In this document: positions 18,688-26,854 of the stretch, piece by piece
Layout: each line of letters begins with the position of its first letter
How positions within the stretch are numbered: position 1 is the stretch's first letter
Source of the DNA: Georgenia satyanarayanai
GTDB lineage: Bacteria; Actinomycetota; Actinomycetes; Actinomycetales; Actinomycetaceae
Length of the DNA stretch: 64,000 nt
Assembly: GCF_023715365.1 (NCBI RefSeq)
Contig: NZ_JAMBNZ010000008.1
Location: 1 to 64,000 of the forward strand
Reading direction: 5' to 3'
Translations under genes and position numbers: made by a program
Notes under the pieces: generated by a model
Seen by the model: the letters and a program-made list of their open reading frames with translations, nothing else
Told to the model about the DNA's origin: nothing
The model's database searches: none

Positions 18688-20955
18688 TTACGTCGTGACG
18701 CTGCGGAATCCGCGCAGGCGCAGGCTGTTGCCGACGACGAAGACGCTGGAGAACGCCATCGCCGCACCGGCGAGCATCGGGTTGAGCATGCCCAGCGCCG
18801 CGACCGGGATGGCCGCGACGTTGTAGGCGAAGGCCCAGAACAGGTTCGTCTTGATCGTGCCCAGGGTCTTGCGGGAGAGGCGGATGGCATCGACCGCCGC
18901 GCGCAGGTCGCCGCGCACGAGGGTGATGTCGGAGGCCTCGATCGCGACGTCGGTGCCGGTGCCCATCGCCAGACCGAGGTCGGCCTGGGCCAGGGCGGGG
19001 GCGTCGTTGACGCCGTCCCCGACCATCGCCACGACCCTGCCCTCGCCCTGGAGACGCGCGACGACGTCGACCTTGTCCTTCGGAAGCACCTCGGCGATGA
19101 CTTCATCGATGCCGACCTCGACCGCGATCTGCTCTGCCACTGCGGTGTTGTCGCCGGTCAGGAGCACCGGGGTCAGGCCGAGCTGCTTGAGCTCGGCGAT
19201 GGCCTGTGCGCTGGTGGGCTTGACGGCGTCGGCGACGACGATCACGCCGCGCGCGTGCCCGTCCCAACCGACAGCGACGACGGTCTTGCCCTCGCGCTCT
19301 GCCTGAGCCTTCGCCTCGGCGACGGGGAGGGAGAGCCTTTGGGACCAGTCGGCCAGCAGCGACTCCCGGCCGACGACGACGGACGTGCCGTTGACGATGC
19401 CCTGCACGCCCTTGCCCTCGATGTTGGCGAAGTCCTCGGGCGCCGGCAGTGCGCCGATCTCCTCGGCCGCGGCCTTGGCGATCGCCTGGGCGATCGGGTG
19501 CTCGGAGGCGTTCTCCAGGGCCCCGGCCAGGCGCAGCAGCTCGGCGCGGTCGACGCCGGGCTCGGTGATGGCGTCGACGAAGGTCATCTTTCCGGTGGTG
19601 ACGGTGCCGGTCTTGTCGAGCACGACGGTGTCGACCTTGCGCGTGGACTCCAGCACCTCGGGGCCCTTGATGAGCACACCCATCTGCGCGCCGCGGCCGG
19701 TGCCGACCAGCAGCGCGGTCGGGGTTGCCAGGCCGAGGGCGCAGGGGCAGGCGATGACGAGAACAGCGACCGCGGCGGTGAATGCGGCCGAGGTCGGGAA
19801 CCCGGCCCCGAGCCAAGCGCCGAGGGCCGCGACGGCGATGACGATGACGATTGGGACGAACACCCCGGAGATGCGATCGGCCAGGCGCTGAACCTCGGCC
19901 TTGCCGGACTGGGCGTCCTCGACGAGCCTGGCCATCTGCGCCAGCTGCGTGTCGGATCCGACGCGGGTTGCGCGCACCACCAGGCGGCCGCCGGCGTTCA
20001 CGGTCGCCCCGCTCACGGAGTCGCCCTCCGCGACCTCGACGGGCACGGACTCACCGGTGAGCATGGAGGCGTCCACGGCGGAGGTGCCGGCGACCACGTC
20101 GCCGTCGGTGGCGATCTTCTCCCCGGGGCGGACGACGAACTCGTCGCCGACGGCCAGCTCGGAGGACGGGATCTTCACCTCGGCCCCGTCGCGCAGGACA
20201 GAGACCTCCTTGGCGCCGAGCTCGAGCATGGCGCGCAGCGCGGCACCGGCCTGGCGCTTGGAGCGCTTCTCGAAGTAGCGGCCGGCGAGGATGAACATCG
20301 TCACCCCGGCCCCGACCTCGAGGTAGATGTTCGCAGCTCCGTCGGACGGCGCGATGGTGAGCTCGAACGCGTGCGTCATGCCCGGCTCTCCGGCGGTGCC
20401 GAGGAACAGGGCGTACAGCGACCAGAGGAACGCCGCGGTCGTGCCCATGGAGATGAGGGTGTCCATCGTCGCCGTGCCGTGCTTGAGGTTGGTCCAGGCC
20501 GCCTTGTGGAACGGCCAGGCGGCCCACACGATCACCGGCGCGGCCAGCGCGAGCGAGGCCCACTGCCAGTACGTGAACTGCAGCGCGGGGATCATCGCCA
20601 TCGCGACCACTGGCACGGTGAGCACGACCGACCCGATCAATCGGTGCCTGAGCGACGTCAGCTCGGGACCGGCCGCACCATCGTCCTCAGCTGTGGATGC
20701 GGTCGCCTCGGTCTGCTTCGGCTTCGGCAGGACGGCGGTGTAGCCGGTCTTCTCGACCTCGCTGATCAACAGCTGCGGGTCATAGCCTCCGGGCGCGGTG
20801 ACCCTGGCCTTCTCGGTGGCGTAGTTGACCGTCGCCGAGACGCCGTCGAGCTTGTTCAGCTTCTTCTCGATCCGGTTCGCGCACGACGCGCAGGTCATCC
20901 CGCCGATCTCCAGCTCGATGCTGGCGTCCGCGACCGGCTGTGTCTGGGTGCTCAC
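18688..20955 (-). CDS. copA: Cu(I)-exporting P-type ATPase
   Basis: 755 residues. An N-terminal heavy-metal domain holds the CASC motif at 22-25 ([16 protein letters not shown]). Downstream are the actuator LTGESVPVE, the membrane CPC motif near residue 402 ([13 protein letters not shown]), the phosphorylation site DKTGT near 444, SEHPIAQAI with the HP dipeptide, and [11 protein letters not shown]. About eight membrane segments are seen. The pump exports Cu(I) (or Ag(I)) from the cytoplasm. It lies 31 nt after the DUF1541 gene and 46 nt before csoR. Confidence 0.96.
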   Translation of the reverse strand: MSTQTQPVADASIELEIGGMTCASCANRIEKKLNKLDGVSATVNYATEKARVTAPGGYDPQLLISEVEKTGYTAVLPKPKQTEATASTAEDDGAAGPELTSLRHRLIGSVVLTVPVVAMAMIPALQFTYWQWASLALAAPVIVWAAWPFHKAAWTNLKHGTATMDTLISMGTTAAFLWSLYALFLGTAGEPGMTHAFELTIAPSDGAANIYLEVGAGVTMFILAGRYFEKRSKRQAGAALRAMLELGAKEVSVLRDGAEVKIPSSELAVGDEFVVRPGEKIATDGDVVAGTSAVDASMLTGESVPVEVAEGDSVSGATVNAGGRLVVRATRVGSDTQLAQMARLVEDAQSGKAEVQRLADRISGVFVPIVIVIAVAALGAWLGAGFPTSAAFTAAVAVLVIACPCALGLATPTALLVGTGRGAQMGVLIKGPEVLESTRKVDTVVLDKTGTVTTGKMTFVDAITEPGVDRAELLRLAGALENASEHPIAQAIAKAAAEEIGALPAPEDFANIEGKGVQGIVNGTSVVVGRESLLADWSQRLSLPVAEAKAQAEREGKTVVAVGWDGHARGVIVVADAVKPTSAQAIAELKQLGLTPVLLTGDNTAVAEQIAVEVGIDEVIAEVLPKDKVDVVARLQGEGRVVAMVGDGVNDAPALAQADLGLAMGTGTDVAIEASDITLVRGDLRAAVDAIRLSRKTLGTIKTNLFWAFAYNVAAIPVAALGMLNPMLAGAAMAFSSVFVVGNSLRLRGFRSVTT

Positions 20956-20986
20956 TTTTCCTCTTCTCGTCCTCCGTGCCGCCTCG

Positions 20987-21625
20987 TCAGTGGGCGGGGT
21001 GGATCTCGCTCTCGACGACCCACTTGTGGTTGGTCATCGTCATCTCGTCGCTCTCGATGTCGACCATGTAGACCGTCTCCTGGGTGGAGTGGTCGATCGT
21101 CGCCGTCGCACCTTGCATCCCCGCCATGTGCTCGGCCTCCAGCACAACCTGGGTGCCGTCGACCAACGGCGCAGCGCCCGGGCTCTCGAGCTCCTCGTGG
21201 ACGACCCACTTGTGGTCGACCACGGGCTCGCCGTCGTCGATGGGTGTGTAGCTGACCGAGTAGGTGGTCGTGGTGAACGCCCCGGAGATCGTCGCCTCCG
21301 CTCCATCCATGCCCGGCATGTGATCGGCGGCGAGAATGACCTCCGTGCCGACCGGGTACGTGGGGTCCGTGGCGGTCTGGATGCCCGCAGGCGGAGTGCC
21401 GCCGTCGGTGGGGTGGTCGTGGCCGGCCATGCCGCCGGCCTCCTGCTGCCCGTGGCTGCTGCTGTTCATGTCGTCCGCTCCTTCGCTGTGGCCGTTCACC
21501 TGGCTCTGCTGCGCCCACGACTCCACGGCGCCGTCGGGGACGACGACGCCGGCGAGCCCGTAGGCCCCGCCGAACGCCACCACCAGACCAGCGCCGTAGA
21601 GCGCGAGCCGTGCCGCGGCTCTCAT
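20987..21625 (-). CDS. DUF1541 (YdhK-like) protein with N-terminal membrane anchor
   Basis: 212 residues in two parts. Residues 1-40 form a signal or membrane anchor ([23 protein letters not shown]) resembling small metal-linked membrane proteins of actinobacterial copper loci. A His/Met-rich linker follows ([19 protein letters not shown]). Residues ~85-212 hold two DUF1541 repeats, each with [10 protein letters not shown] or [10 protein letters not shown] and a final VDHKWVV or TNHKWVV. DUF1541 is usually in Firmicutes lipoproteins such as YdhK. Met/His clusters suggest extracytoplasmic copper binding. Its ATG overlaps the copZ stop as ATGA, so it is coupled to copper control. Confidence 0.85.
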   Translation of the reverse strand: MRAAARLALYGAGLVVAFGGAYGLAGVVVPDGAVESWAQQSQVNGHSEGADDMNSSSHGQQEAGGMAGHDHPTDGGTPPAGIQTATDPTYPVGTEVILAADHMPGMDGAEATISGAFTTTTYSVSYTPIDDGEPVVDHKWVVHEELESPGAAPLVDGTQVVLEAEHMAGMQGATATIDHSTQETVYMVDIESDEMTMTNHKWVVESEIHPAH

Positions 21626-21831
21626 CAGGCCCGCTCGGCCGTGTACCCGGCCTCCTCGACCGCAGCGAGGACCTGCGCGTCGTCGACGCCCTCACCGGTC
21701 ACGACGAGCTTGCCGGTCTGCGCGCTGACCTGGACGTCCTCGACGCCGACAAGTTCGCCGACCTCCTCGCGCACCGACATCTCGCAGTGCCCGCACGTCA
21801 TGCCCGTCACCTGGTACTCGATCGCAGCCAT
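21625..21831 (-). CDS. copZ: CopZ-type heavy-metal chaperone (HMA domain)
   Basis: A 68-residue single heavy-metal-associated domain with the metal site GMTCGHCEMSV (residues 10-20). It carries Cu(I) to CopA. GGAGG lies 10 nt before the ATG. It is the first gene of the copper operon, and two palindromic operators lie 20-75 nt upstream of its start. Confidence 0.95.
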   Translation of the reverse strand: MAAIEYQVTGMTCGHCEMSVREEVGELVGVEDVQVSAQTGKLVVTGEGVDDAQVLAAVEEAGYTAERA

Positions 21832-21850
21832 CGCATGCCCTCCTTCACCG

Positions 21851-21869
21851 GATACCCCCGCTGGGTATC
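21851..21869. promoter_or_regulatory. Putative CsoR operator 1
   Basis: GATACCC-CCGCT-GGGTATC is a perfect 7-bp inverted repeat with 5-nt spacer, 19 nt upstream of the copZ start. The ATACCC...GGGTAT pattern fits reported actinobacterial CsoR boxes. The core is repeated 36 bp upstream. Confidence 0.75.
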
Positions 21870-21887
21870 TACCGATGGCACAACTGT

Positions 21888-21904
21888 ATACCCCCCACGG
21901 GTAT
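21888..21904. promoter_or_regulatory. Putative CsoR operator 2
   Basis: ATACCC-CCCAC-GGGTAT, the same half-sites and 5-nt spacer as operator 1, centred 36 bp away. Two sites probably flank or overlap the copper operon promoter. Confidence 0.75.
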
Positions 21905-21905
21905 T

Positions 21906-22371
21906 CCTAAATCGGGGGCCGGGCGCAGCGACGAGAGCTCGACGCGGTCGATGGGACCCTGCAGCCCGGTGCCGTCGGCGTCTGTGGCCACTCCGTTGCG
22001 TCCCCGACGGTGAGGAGAGTGTGGCCGTCACTGGTGACGCGCGCCCAGCCCGCGGCCTGCTCGTCGGTGGCGACTTCCTCTGGCCGACGAACGGCCGTAG
22101 CTCGTGGCTGGCGGGGCGCCCACCGACCGTGACGACGCGTCCTCTCATGTCCGCCACCGATGGGCCACCGTCCGAACCAGCGGCCCAGGCCACAGGACAT
22201 CGATCGCAAAGGACGGTCCGGCGCGCCCCGAAACACGTCTGCGAGGATCTCCCAGGCCGCGGGGTCGGGGGCCGACGGGGTCGGAAGTCTCGGCTCTCAG
22301 GCCGGTGGCCGGGGCGCTACTGACCGAGAACCATCGCGGCACCATCGCCGCTGCGCCGTGGAAGCACCGGG
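21906..22371. other. Gene-poor stretch upstream of the copper operon
   Basis: No convincing gene is seen in about 465 bp. On the minus strand, one frame (22070-22236) gives PEEVATDEQAAGWARVTSDG and then HTLLTVGDATEW, and a one-base shift continues as DGTGLQGPIDRVELSSLRP (about 21915-21965), which could be the remains of a frameshifted gene. I do not recognise the product and cannot exclude chance reading. Confidence 0.35.
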
Positions 22372-22752
22372 CTAGTGTCCGTGCCTGGGGTTACCGCGCA
22401 GCAGTGTGGCGAGCACCTGGGCCTCGCTGACGTCAGGGTGCTTCGTGGCGGTGATCAGCGTCAGGGGCCCGCGCTCGGCCAGGTCGCGGAGGTGCTCAAG
22501 TGCTGCTGCACGTTCGGGCTCGTCGAGCTCGGCGCGGTACCGGTGTTCAAACTCCTCGAAGCGTGCTGGGTCGTGGGCGTACCACTTGCGTAGCGCCGTC
22601 GACGGCGCAATCGCTCTGCACCATTCATCCAGGTCGGCTCTGTCCTTGCTGACTCCGCGCGGCCAGAGGCGGTCGACCAGCACGCGCGCGCCATCGGTTG
22701 GTCGCGGCTCCTCGTACGCACGGCGGACCGTCACCTCTGGCCTGTGCACCAT
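22372..22752 (-). CDS. DUF488 family protein
   Basis: 126 residues. The family pattern is clear: VRRAYEEPRPTDGARVLVDRLWPRGVSK, then EWCRAIAPSTALRKWYAHDPARFEEFEHRY, and LTLITATKHPDVSEAQVL near the end. DUF488 proteins are small soluble proteins of unknown biochemical function. GAGG lies 5-9 nt before the ATG. No operon partner is evident; it stands alone in a gene-poor stretch. Confidence 0.88.
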   Translation of the reverse strand: MVHRPEVTVRRAYEEPRPTDGARVLVDRLWPRGVSKDRADLDEWCRAIAPSTALRKWYAHDPARFEEFEHRYRAELDEPERAAALEHLRDLAERGPLTLITATKHPDVSEAQVLATLLRGNPRHGH

Positions 22753-23377
22753 GACAACCTCTTCTCCTCGCGCGAGCGCGCTTCGCCGCTCATTCCTTGC
22801 TGCTGCCGTGCCGAACGTCGCGATGCTCCTCGCACCGGGAGGAGAAGGCGGAATGCCACAGGGGCACCCCGGCGCCGGACCTCACGTCCAGGCGGATGCA
22901 CGGCGGCGTCATAGTGATGGTCCTCGTCCTGTGAGCCACCGAGCTGCTCGACTCGTGCCTGCTCCCGGCGTCGATGCACGCACCAACCTGTAGGTCCACG
23001 CTCTGCCTCCACGTCCCGCCCTTGCATCTTCTGCTCAGCCGCGAGTTAATGCAAGGAACACTCCGTGAAAACAGGAGCTATGAGCACCCACGGCCAGGCT
23101 CCGGGTCCGGGCCAAGAACTGGGACCCCGGTCAGCGGCGGAAACGTCACCGCCGACAAGACTTCGAGCCCCGGCGTTGCAGCTCCCCGCCCGGAAGAACT
23201 CCCGGCCAGGGTCGTGCCAAGGCAGGCCGATGAGGGCCAGCGGTACTGATCGTCATGCCGCCACCTTGGCACCGCTGGCCGAGATCTCAGCGAGCAGCTC
23301 CAGAACGCTCGGTCCACGTGGATCGCCACACTGGGTCACCGTCGCCCAGGACAACACGTCAGGAAGGGGCCAGGATC
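22753..23377. other. Gene-poor stretch with an 8-bp inverted repeat
   Basis: About 625 bp without a supportable gene; open frames here show neither family resemblance nor ribosome sites. CCTTGCAT at 23020-23027 and ATGCAAGG at 23049-23056 form an inverted repeat with a 21-nt spacer in an AT-richer patch, possibly part of a promoter or operator. The promoter of the FAD oxidoreductase gene should lie near the right end. Confidence 0.4.
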
Positions 23378-24100
23378 ATGGCACTGCCGAGGACGAGGCT
23401 GCTTGAACGGAACGAGATCGCCGACGACACTATGGTCTTCTCCTTCGAGAAGCCCCCGGGTTTCGAGTACACGGCCGGCCAGTTCGCCGACTACACGCTG
23501 CTGGATCCCGCCGAGATCGACGCCGAAGGAGCCACTCGAGGCTTCTCGTTGACCAGCGCCCCGTACGAACCGCACCTGATGGCCGCCACCAGGCTTCGCG
23601 ACACCGCCTTCAAACGCGTCCTGAAGACCATGCCCCTCGGCACAGAGCTCGCACTCGACGCCCCGTACGGCTCTTTCACCCTCCACCACAACGTGGGCAG
23701 GCCCGCGGTCTTCCTCACCGGAGGGATCGGCATCACCCCGGTCCGCAGCATCGCCCTGCAAGCGGCCCACGACCGTACCGGTCACAAGATCATCGTCCTC
23801 TACTCGAACAAGCGCCCCGAGGAGGCTGCCTTCCTCGCCGAGCTGCGCAGGCTCGGAGAGACCGAGGAGAACTTCACGCTCGTCCCGACCATGACACGGC
23901 CAGAGACTTCGGAACACAGCTGGGACGGCGAGACCGGCCACGTGGACAAGGCCATGCTCTCCCGTTACATCGACGACGTGGCCGCTCCTATCTACTACCT
24001 CAGCGGCCCCGCGACGATGGTGACCGCCATGCGCACGGTCCTCAACGACGTCGGCGTCGACGCCGACGACCTCCGGACCGAGGAGTTCACCGGCTACTGA
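23378..24100 (+). CDS. FAD-dependent ferredoxin/NAD(P)H reductase-like oxidoreductase
   Basis: 240 residues with the ferredoxin-NADP reductase fold. The FAD domain has AGQFADYTLLD and RGFSLTSAP (RxFS-type flavin motif); the nucleotide domain has FLTGGIGITPVRSIALQAA, followed by IVLYSNKRPEEAAFLAEL and YYLSGPATMVTAM near the end. No 2Fe-2S domain is attached, so an electron partner must be separate. The ATG at 23378 has AGGA/CAGG upstream. Neighbours give no clue to its partner or pathway. Confidence 0.88.
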   Translation: MALPRTRLLERNEIADDTMVFSFEKPPGFEYTAGQFADYTLLDPAEIDAEGATRGFSLTSAPYEPHLMAATRLRDTAFKRVLKTMPLGTELALDAPYGSFTLHHNVGRPAVFLTGGIGITPVRSIALQAAHDRTGHKIIVLYSNKRPEEAAFLAELRRLGETEENFTLVPTMTRPETSEHSWDGETGHVDKAMLSRYIDDVAAPIYYLSGPATMVTAMRTVLNDVGVDADDLRTEEFTGY

Positions 24101-24267
24101 CCTACCGGCCCGCGCCCCCACCTCACTGCCCATCCGCGGGCCGTGGACAGCCCACGTTCTCGCACCGCTGGACGTCGGAGTCGGGTCACGCCTCGACGTA
24201 GAGCCGGGACTGGTCGTGCCTCACCGTGCGGGGTGACGGGACACTGTCGTTCGCTTCTCCGGTGGCG

Positions 24268-24287
24268 GGTCGCTGTCCGGAGCGACC
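24268..24287. terminator. Hairpin between convergent genes
   Basis: GGTCGCT and AGCGACC form a perfect 7-bp stem around a 6-nt loop, 13 nt beyond the stop of the LigD-type polymerase gene on the minus strand. A terminator is plausible but no U-tract is visible. Confidence 0.45.
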
Positions 24288-24299
24288 ATCGAGTCCTCC

Positions 24300-25367
24300 T
24301 CAAGGCAGGCCGTCCGACTTCTTCGCCCGTGACGGCTGCACGCGCGCCGGCTCGCCGGGCATCTTCGGGTACTCGGGCGGGTAGGGCAGGTCGCTGTGCC
24401 CCTGGGCCTCCTGCCCTGCGTAGAGCTCGAGGAGCGGGGTCAGGTCGTGGGCGACGTCGTCGATCTCGGCGTGCAGGTCCCCGAGCTCGGCGAAGCGGGC
24501 CGGCATGGTGCGGACGGTGAGGTCACGCGGGTCGACGTCGGGCAGCTCGTCCCAGGTGACGGGCGCGGAGACGGGGGCGTGGGCCAGGGGCCGGATGCTG
24601 TAGGCGCTGGCGATCGTGCGGTCGCGGGCGTTCTGGTTGTAGTCGACGAAGATCGTCTGCCCGCGCTCCTCCTTCCACCAGTTCGTCGTCACCTTGCCCG
24701 GCATGCGCCGCTCGAGCTCGCGACCAAAGGCGATGGCCGCGTGGCGCACCTGGGTGAAGTCCCACTGCGGCTCGATCCGCACGTAGATGTGCACGCCCCG
24801 GTTGCCGGAGGTCTTGGGGAAGCCCCGCCAGCCGAGCTCGGCGAGGTACTCGCGGGCGACCGCCGCCACCTCGACGGCGTCGGCGAAGTCGGTGCCCGGC
24901 TGGGGGTCGAGGTCGATGCGCAGCTCGTCGGGGTGGTCGACGTCGTCGCGCCGCACCGGCCACGGGTGGAAGGTGATCGTGCCGAGGTTCGCTGCCCAGG
25001 CGACGGCGGCGAGCTCGGTGGGGCACAGCTCGTCGGCGGTGCGGCCGCTGGGGAAGGCGATCTCGACCGTCTCGATCCAGTCCGGCACCCCCTTCGCCGG
25101 CACACGCTTCTGGTAGAAGGCGTCGCCGTGCGGGTCGTTGCGGGTGGCCCGCTTCATCCCCTCGCGCACGCCCTTGGGCCAGCGCTCGAGGGTGACCGGC
25201 CGCTCGCGGAGCGCGCGCAGGATCCCGTCACCGACGGCGAGGTAGTAGTCGACGACCTCGCGCTTGGTGATCCCCGGCTCCGGGAAGATGATCCGGTCCG
25301 AGCTCGTGATGCGCACGGGCCGTCCGGCCACGTCGATCTCGACGGCGGGGCTCTTCGTCGGTGCCAT
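24300..25367 (-). CDS. LigD-type polymerase/primase domain protein
   Basis: 355 residues, a stand-alone polymerase domain like the N-terminal part of mycobacterial LigD (archaeo-eukaryotic primase fold). Motifs: SDRIIFPEPGITKREVVDYY at the start, FYQKRVPAKG, HPDELRIDLDPQPG with the DxD metal site, SGNRGVHIYVRI, and IFVDYNQNARDRTIASAYS. Such enzymes fill gaps with ribonucleotides or dNTPs during non-homologous end joining. The ligase partner may be the LigC-like gene at 16.6 kb. No Ku gene is visible here. ATG at 25367 follows TAGCGT by 6 nt and has no ribosome site. Confidence 0.92.
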   Translation of the reverse strand: MAPTKSPAVEIDVAGRPVRITSSDRIIFPEPGITKREVVDYYLAVGDGILRALRERPVTLERWPKGVREGMKRATRNDPHGDAFYQKRVPAKGVPDWIETVEIAFPSGRTADELCPTELAAVAWAANLGTITFHPWPVRRDDVDHPDELRIDLDPQPGTDFADAVEVAAVAREYLAELGWRGFPKTSGNRGVHIYVRIEPQWDFTQVRHAAIAFGRELERRMPGKVTTNWWKEERGQTIFVDYNQNARDRTIASAYSIRPLAHAPVSAPVTWDELPDVDPRDLTVRTMPARFAELGDLHAEIDDVAHDLTPLLELYAGQEAQGHSDLPYPPEYPKMPGEPARVQPSRAKKSDGLP

Positions 25368-25373
25368 GGCCAG

Positions 25374-25379
25374 ACGCTA
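25374..25379 (-). promoter_or_regulatory. Putative -10 box of leaderless LigD-type polymerase transcript
   Basis: Read on the minus strand, TAGCGT is 6 nt before the ATG. The string GTAGCGTCTGG is identical to that before the LigC-like ligase. Confidence 0.45.
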
Positions 25380-25485
25380 CCGTCCCGGTCCCGCGTGGCC
25401 CACCGCTGAACCCGACCGTCGTGCTTTCCAGCGACTTGTCACTTACTCGCGCCGCGGTGGTCGAGCCGCCGCCCTATGGCCCAGA

Positions 25486-25572
25486 CATGTGCCACAACCG
25501 CTCTCGACACGCCCGGGTGACGTGCCGGGCACCCGGCGTGTCGCGCCGACAAGCGGGTCTTTGTGGCACATG
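25486..25572. repeat. Large nested palindrome (hairpin)
   Basis: Outer arms CATGTGCCACAA (25486-25497) and TTGTGGCACATG (25561-25572) are perfect 12-bp complements. Inside them, CGACACGCCCGGGTG (from 25505) pairs with CACCCGGCGTGTCG apart from one extra C. Together they could fold into one 87-nt hairpin. It begins 18 nt past the stop of the Gfo/Idh gene on the minus strand and may be its terminator, or a small palindromic repeat element. Confidence 0.7.
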
Positions 25573-25589
25573 GGGCTCCTCCTCACGCG

Positions 25590-26774
25590 TCAGCGGTCGT
25601 AGGTCGTCCCGGGGACGGACGGCACGGCGTGCCACGCGCCGTCGGCGGCCGAGGCGACGACTGCCTCCCCCACCGCCGCAGCGGCCCACCCGTCCGCCAC
25701 GGACGGGGCGCGCTGCTCGCCGGTGAGCACGGACCGGAGGAACAGGGACGCCTCGATCGTCTTGAGGTCGTCGAAGCCCATGCTCGTCCCCGCCCCGGGT
25801 TGGAAGCGCGCGAACTCGCCGTGCTCCGGGCCGGCCATGACGGTGCGGTAGCCGCCCCGCTCGTCGGCGACCTGCAGCTCGTTGAGCCGCTCGAAGCTCC
25901 ACCGCACCGAGCCGCGCGTGCCGTAGACCTCGGCGACGTACTCGGCCCGCGGTCCGTGCGCGACGCGGCTGGCCTCAAGGGTCCCGACGGCGCCGGACTC
26001 GAACCGCACCAGCGCGGCGGCGTGGTCCTCGTTCTCCACCGCACCGAGCTCCTCCCCGACCTCGTAGCCGCCGTGGCCCACCCCGAGCCGGGTCGGCACC
26101 GGGCGCTGGGCGATGAACGTGCTCGTCGTCGCCGTCACCTCGGTGATGCGGCCGACGAGCTGCTGGACGAGGTCCGCGCCGTGCGAGAGCAGGTCCCCGA
26201 CGACCCCCGGGCCGGCGAGCGCGCGCTCGTAGCGCCAGGTGAGCGGGGCGTCCGGGGACGCGGCGTAGTCGGCGAGCAGGCAGGCCCGCACGGTGGTCAC
26301 GCGGCCCAGCGCACCGGAGCGGACGAGCTCACGGGCGTGGGCGATCGCCGGCGCGTGGCGGTAGTTGAAGCCGACGGCGGTGACCAGGCCGCGGGTCGTC
26401 GCGGCCCGGGCGATGGCCTCGCTGTCCGCGACCCCGACGCCCATCGGCTTCTCGATCCAGAACGGCTTGCCGGCGGCGGCCGCGGCGAGGGCGATCTCGC
26501 GGTGGAGGTGGTTGGGGGCGCAGATCGAGACGACGTCGACGTCCGGGCGCGCGAGCACCGCGCGCCAGTCCGGGCTCGCGTCGGCGAAGCCGAGATGGTC
26601 GACGGCGGCCTGCCGGGTGTGCTCGTGCGGGTCCGCGGCGACGAGGAGGAGCGGGTCGACGCGCAGCTCGGGATAGCGCTCGGGCACGCCCCGGTAGCTG
26701 CGGGCATGCAGGCGTCCCATCCAGCCCAGACCGATGACGCCGACGCCGATGCGTCGTCGCGGTGCCACCACCAC
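25590..26774 (-). CDS. Gfo/Idh/MocA family oxidoreductase
   Basis: 394 residues. The N-terminal Rossmann motif is GVGVIGLGWMGRLHARSY (residues 9-26); the family motif FWIEKPMGVGVADSEA holds the catalytic EKP lysine, and YRHAPAIAHARELV follows. The GFO C-terminal domain shows DLLSHGADLVQQLVG. It probably acts on a sugar or inositol derivative with NAD(P). It lies apart from the inositol cluster 5.5 kb to the right and has no pathway neighbours, so the substrate is unknown. GTG start with GGAGG upstream. Confidence 0.88.
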   Translation of the reverse strand: MVVAPRRRIGVGVIGLGWMGRLHARSYRGVPERYPELRVDPLLLVAADPHEHTRQAAVDHLGFADASPDWRAVLARPDVDVVSICAPNHLHREIALAAAAAGKPFWIEKPMGVGVADSEAIARAATTRGLVTAVGFNYRHAPAIAHARELVRSGALGRVTTVRACLLADYAASPDAPLTWRYERALAGPGVVGDLLSHGADLVQQLVGRITEVTATTSTFIAQRPVPTRLGVGHGGYEVGEELGAVENEDHAAALVRFESGAVGTLEASRVAHGPRAEYVAEVYGTRGSVRWSFERLNELQVADERGGYRTVMAGPEHGEFARFQPGAGTSMGFDDLKTIEASLFLRSVLTGEQRAPSVADGWAAAAVGEAVVASAADGAWHAVPSVPGTTYDR

Positions 26775-26854
26775 TCGTCCTCCTCGACACGTCGGCGGAG
26801 GGGCCTCCGTCCCGGGTGATCGTGCGCGACCCCATCCTGCCCCCGCCGTCGTCC

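Noticed and set aside
23065-23406. 113-residue ORF before the FAD oxidoreductase
   Set aside because: Low-complexity, no ribosome site, overlaps the oxidoreductase start.
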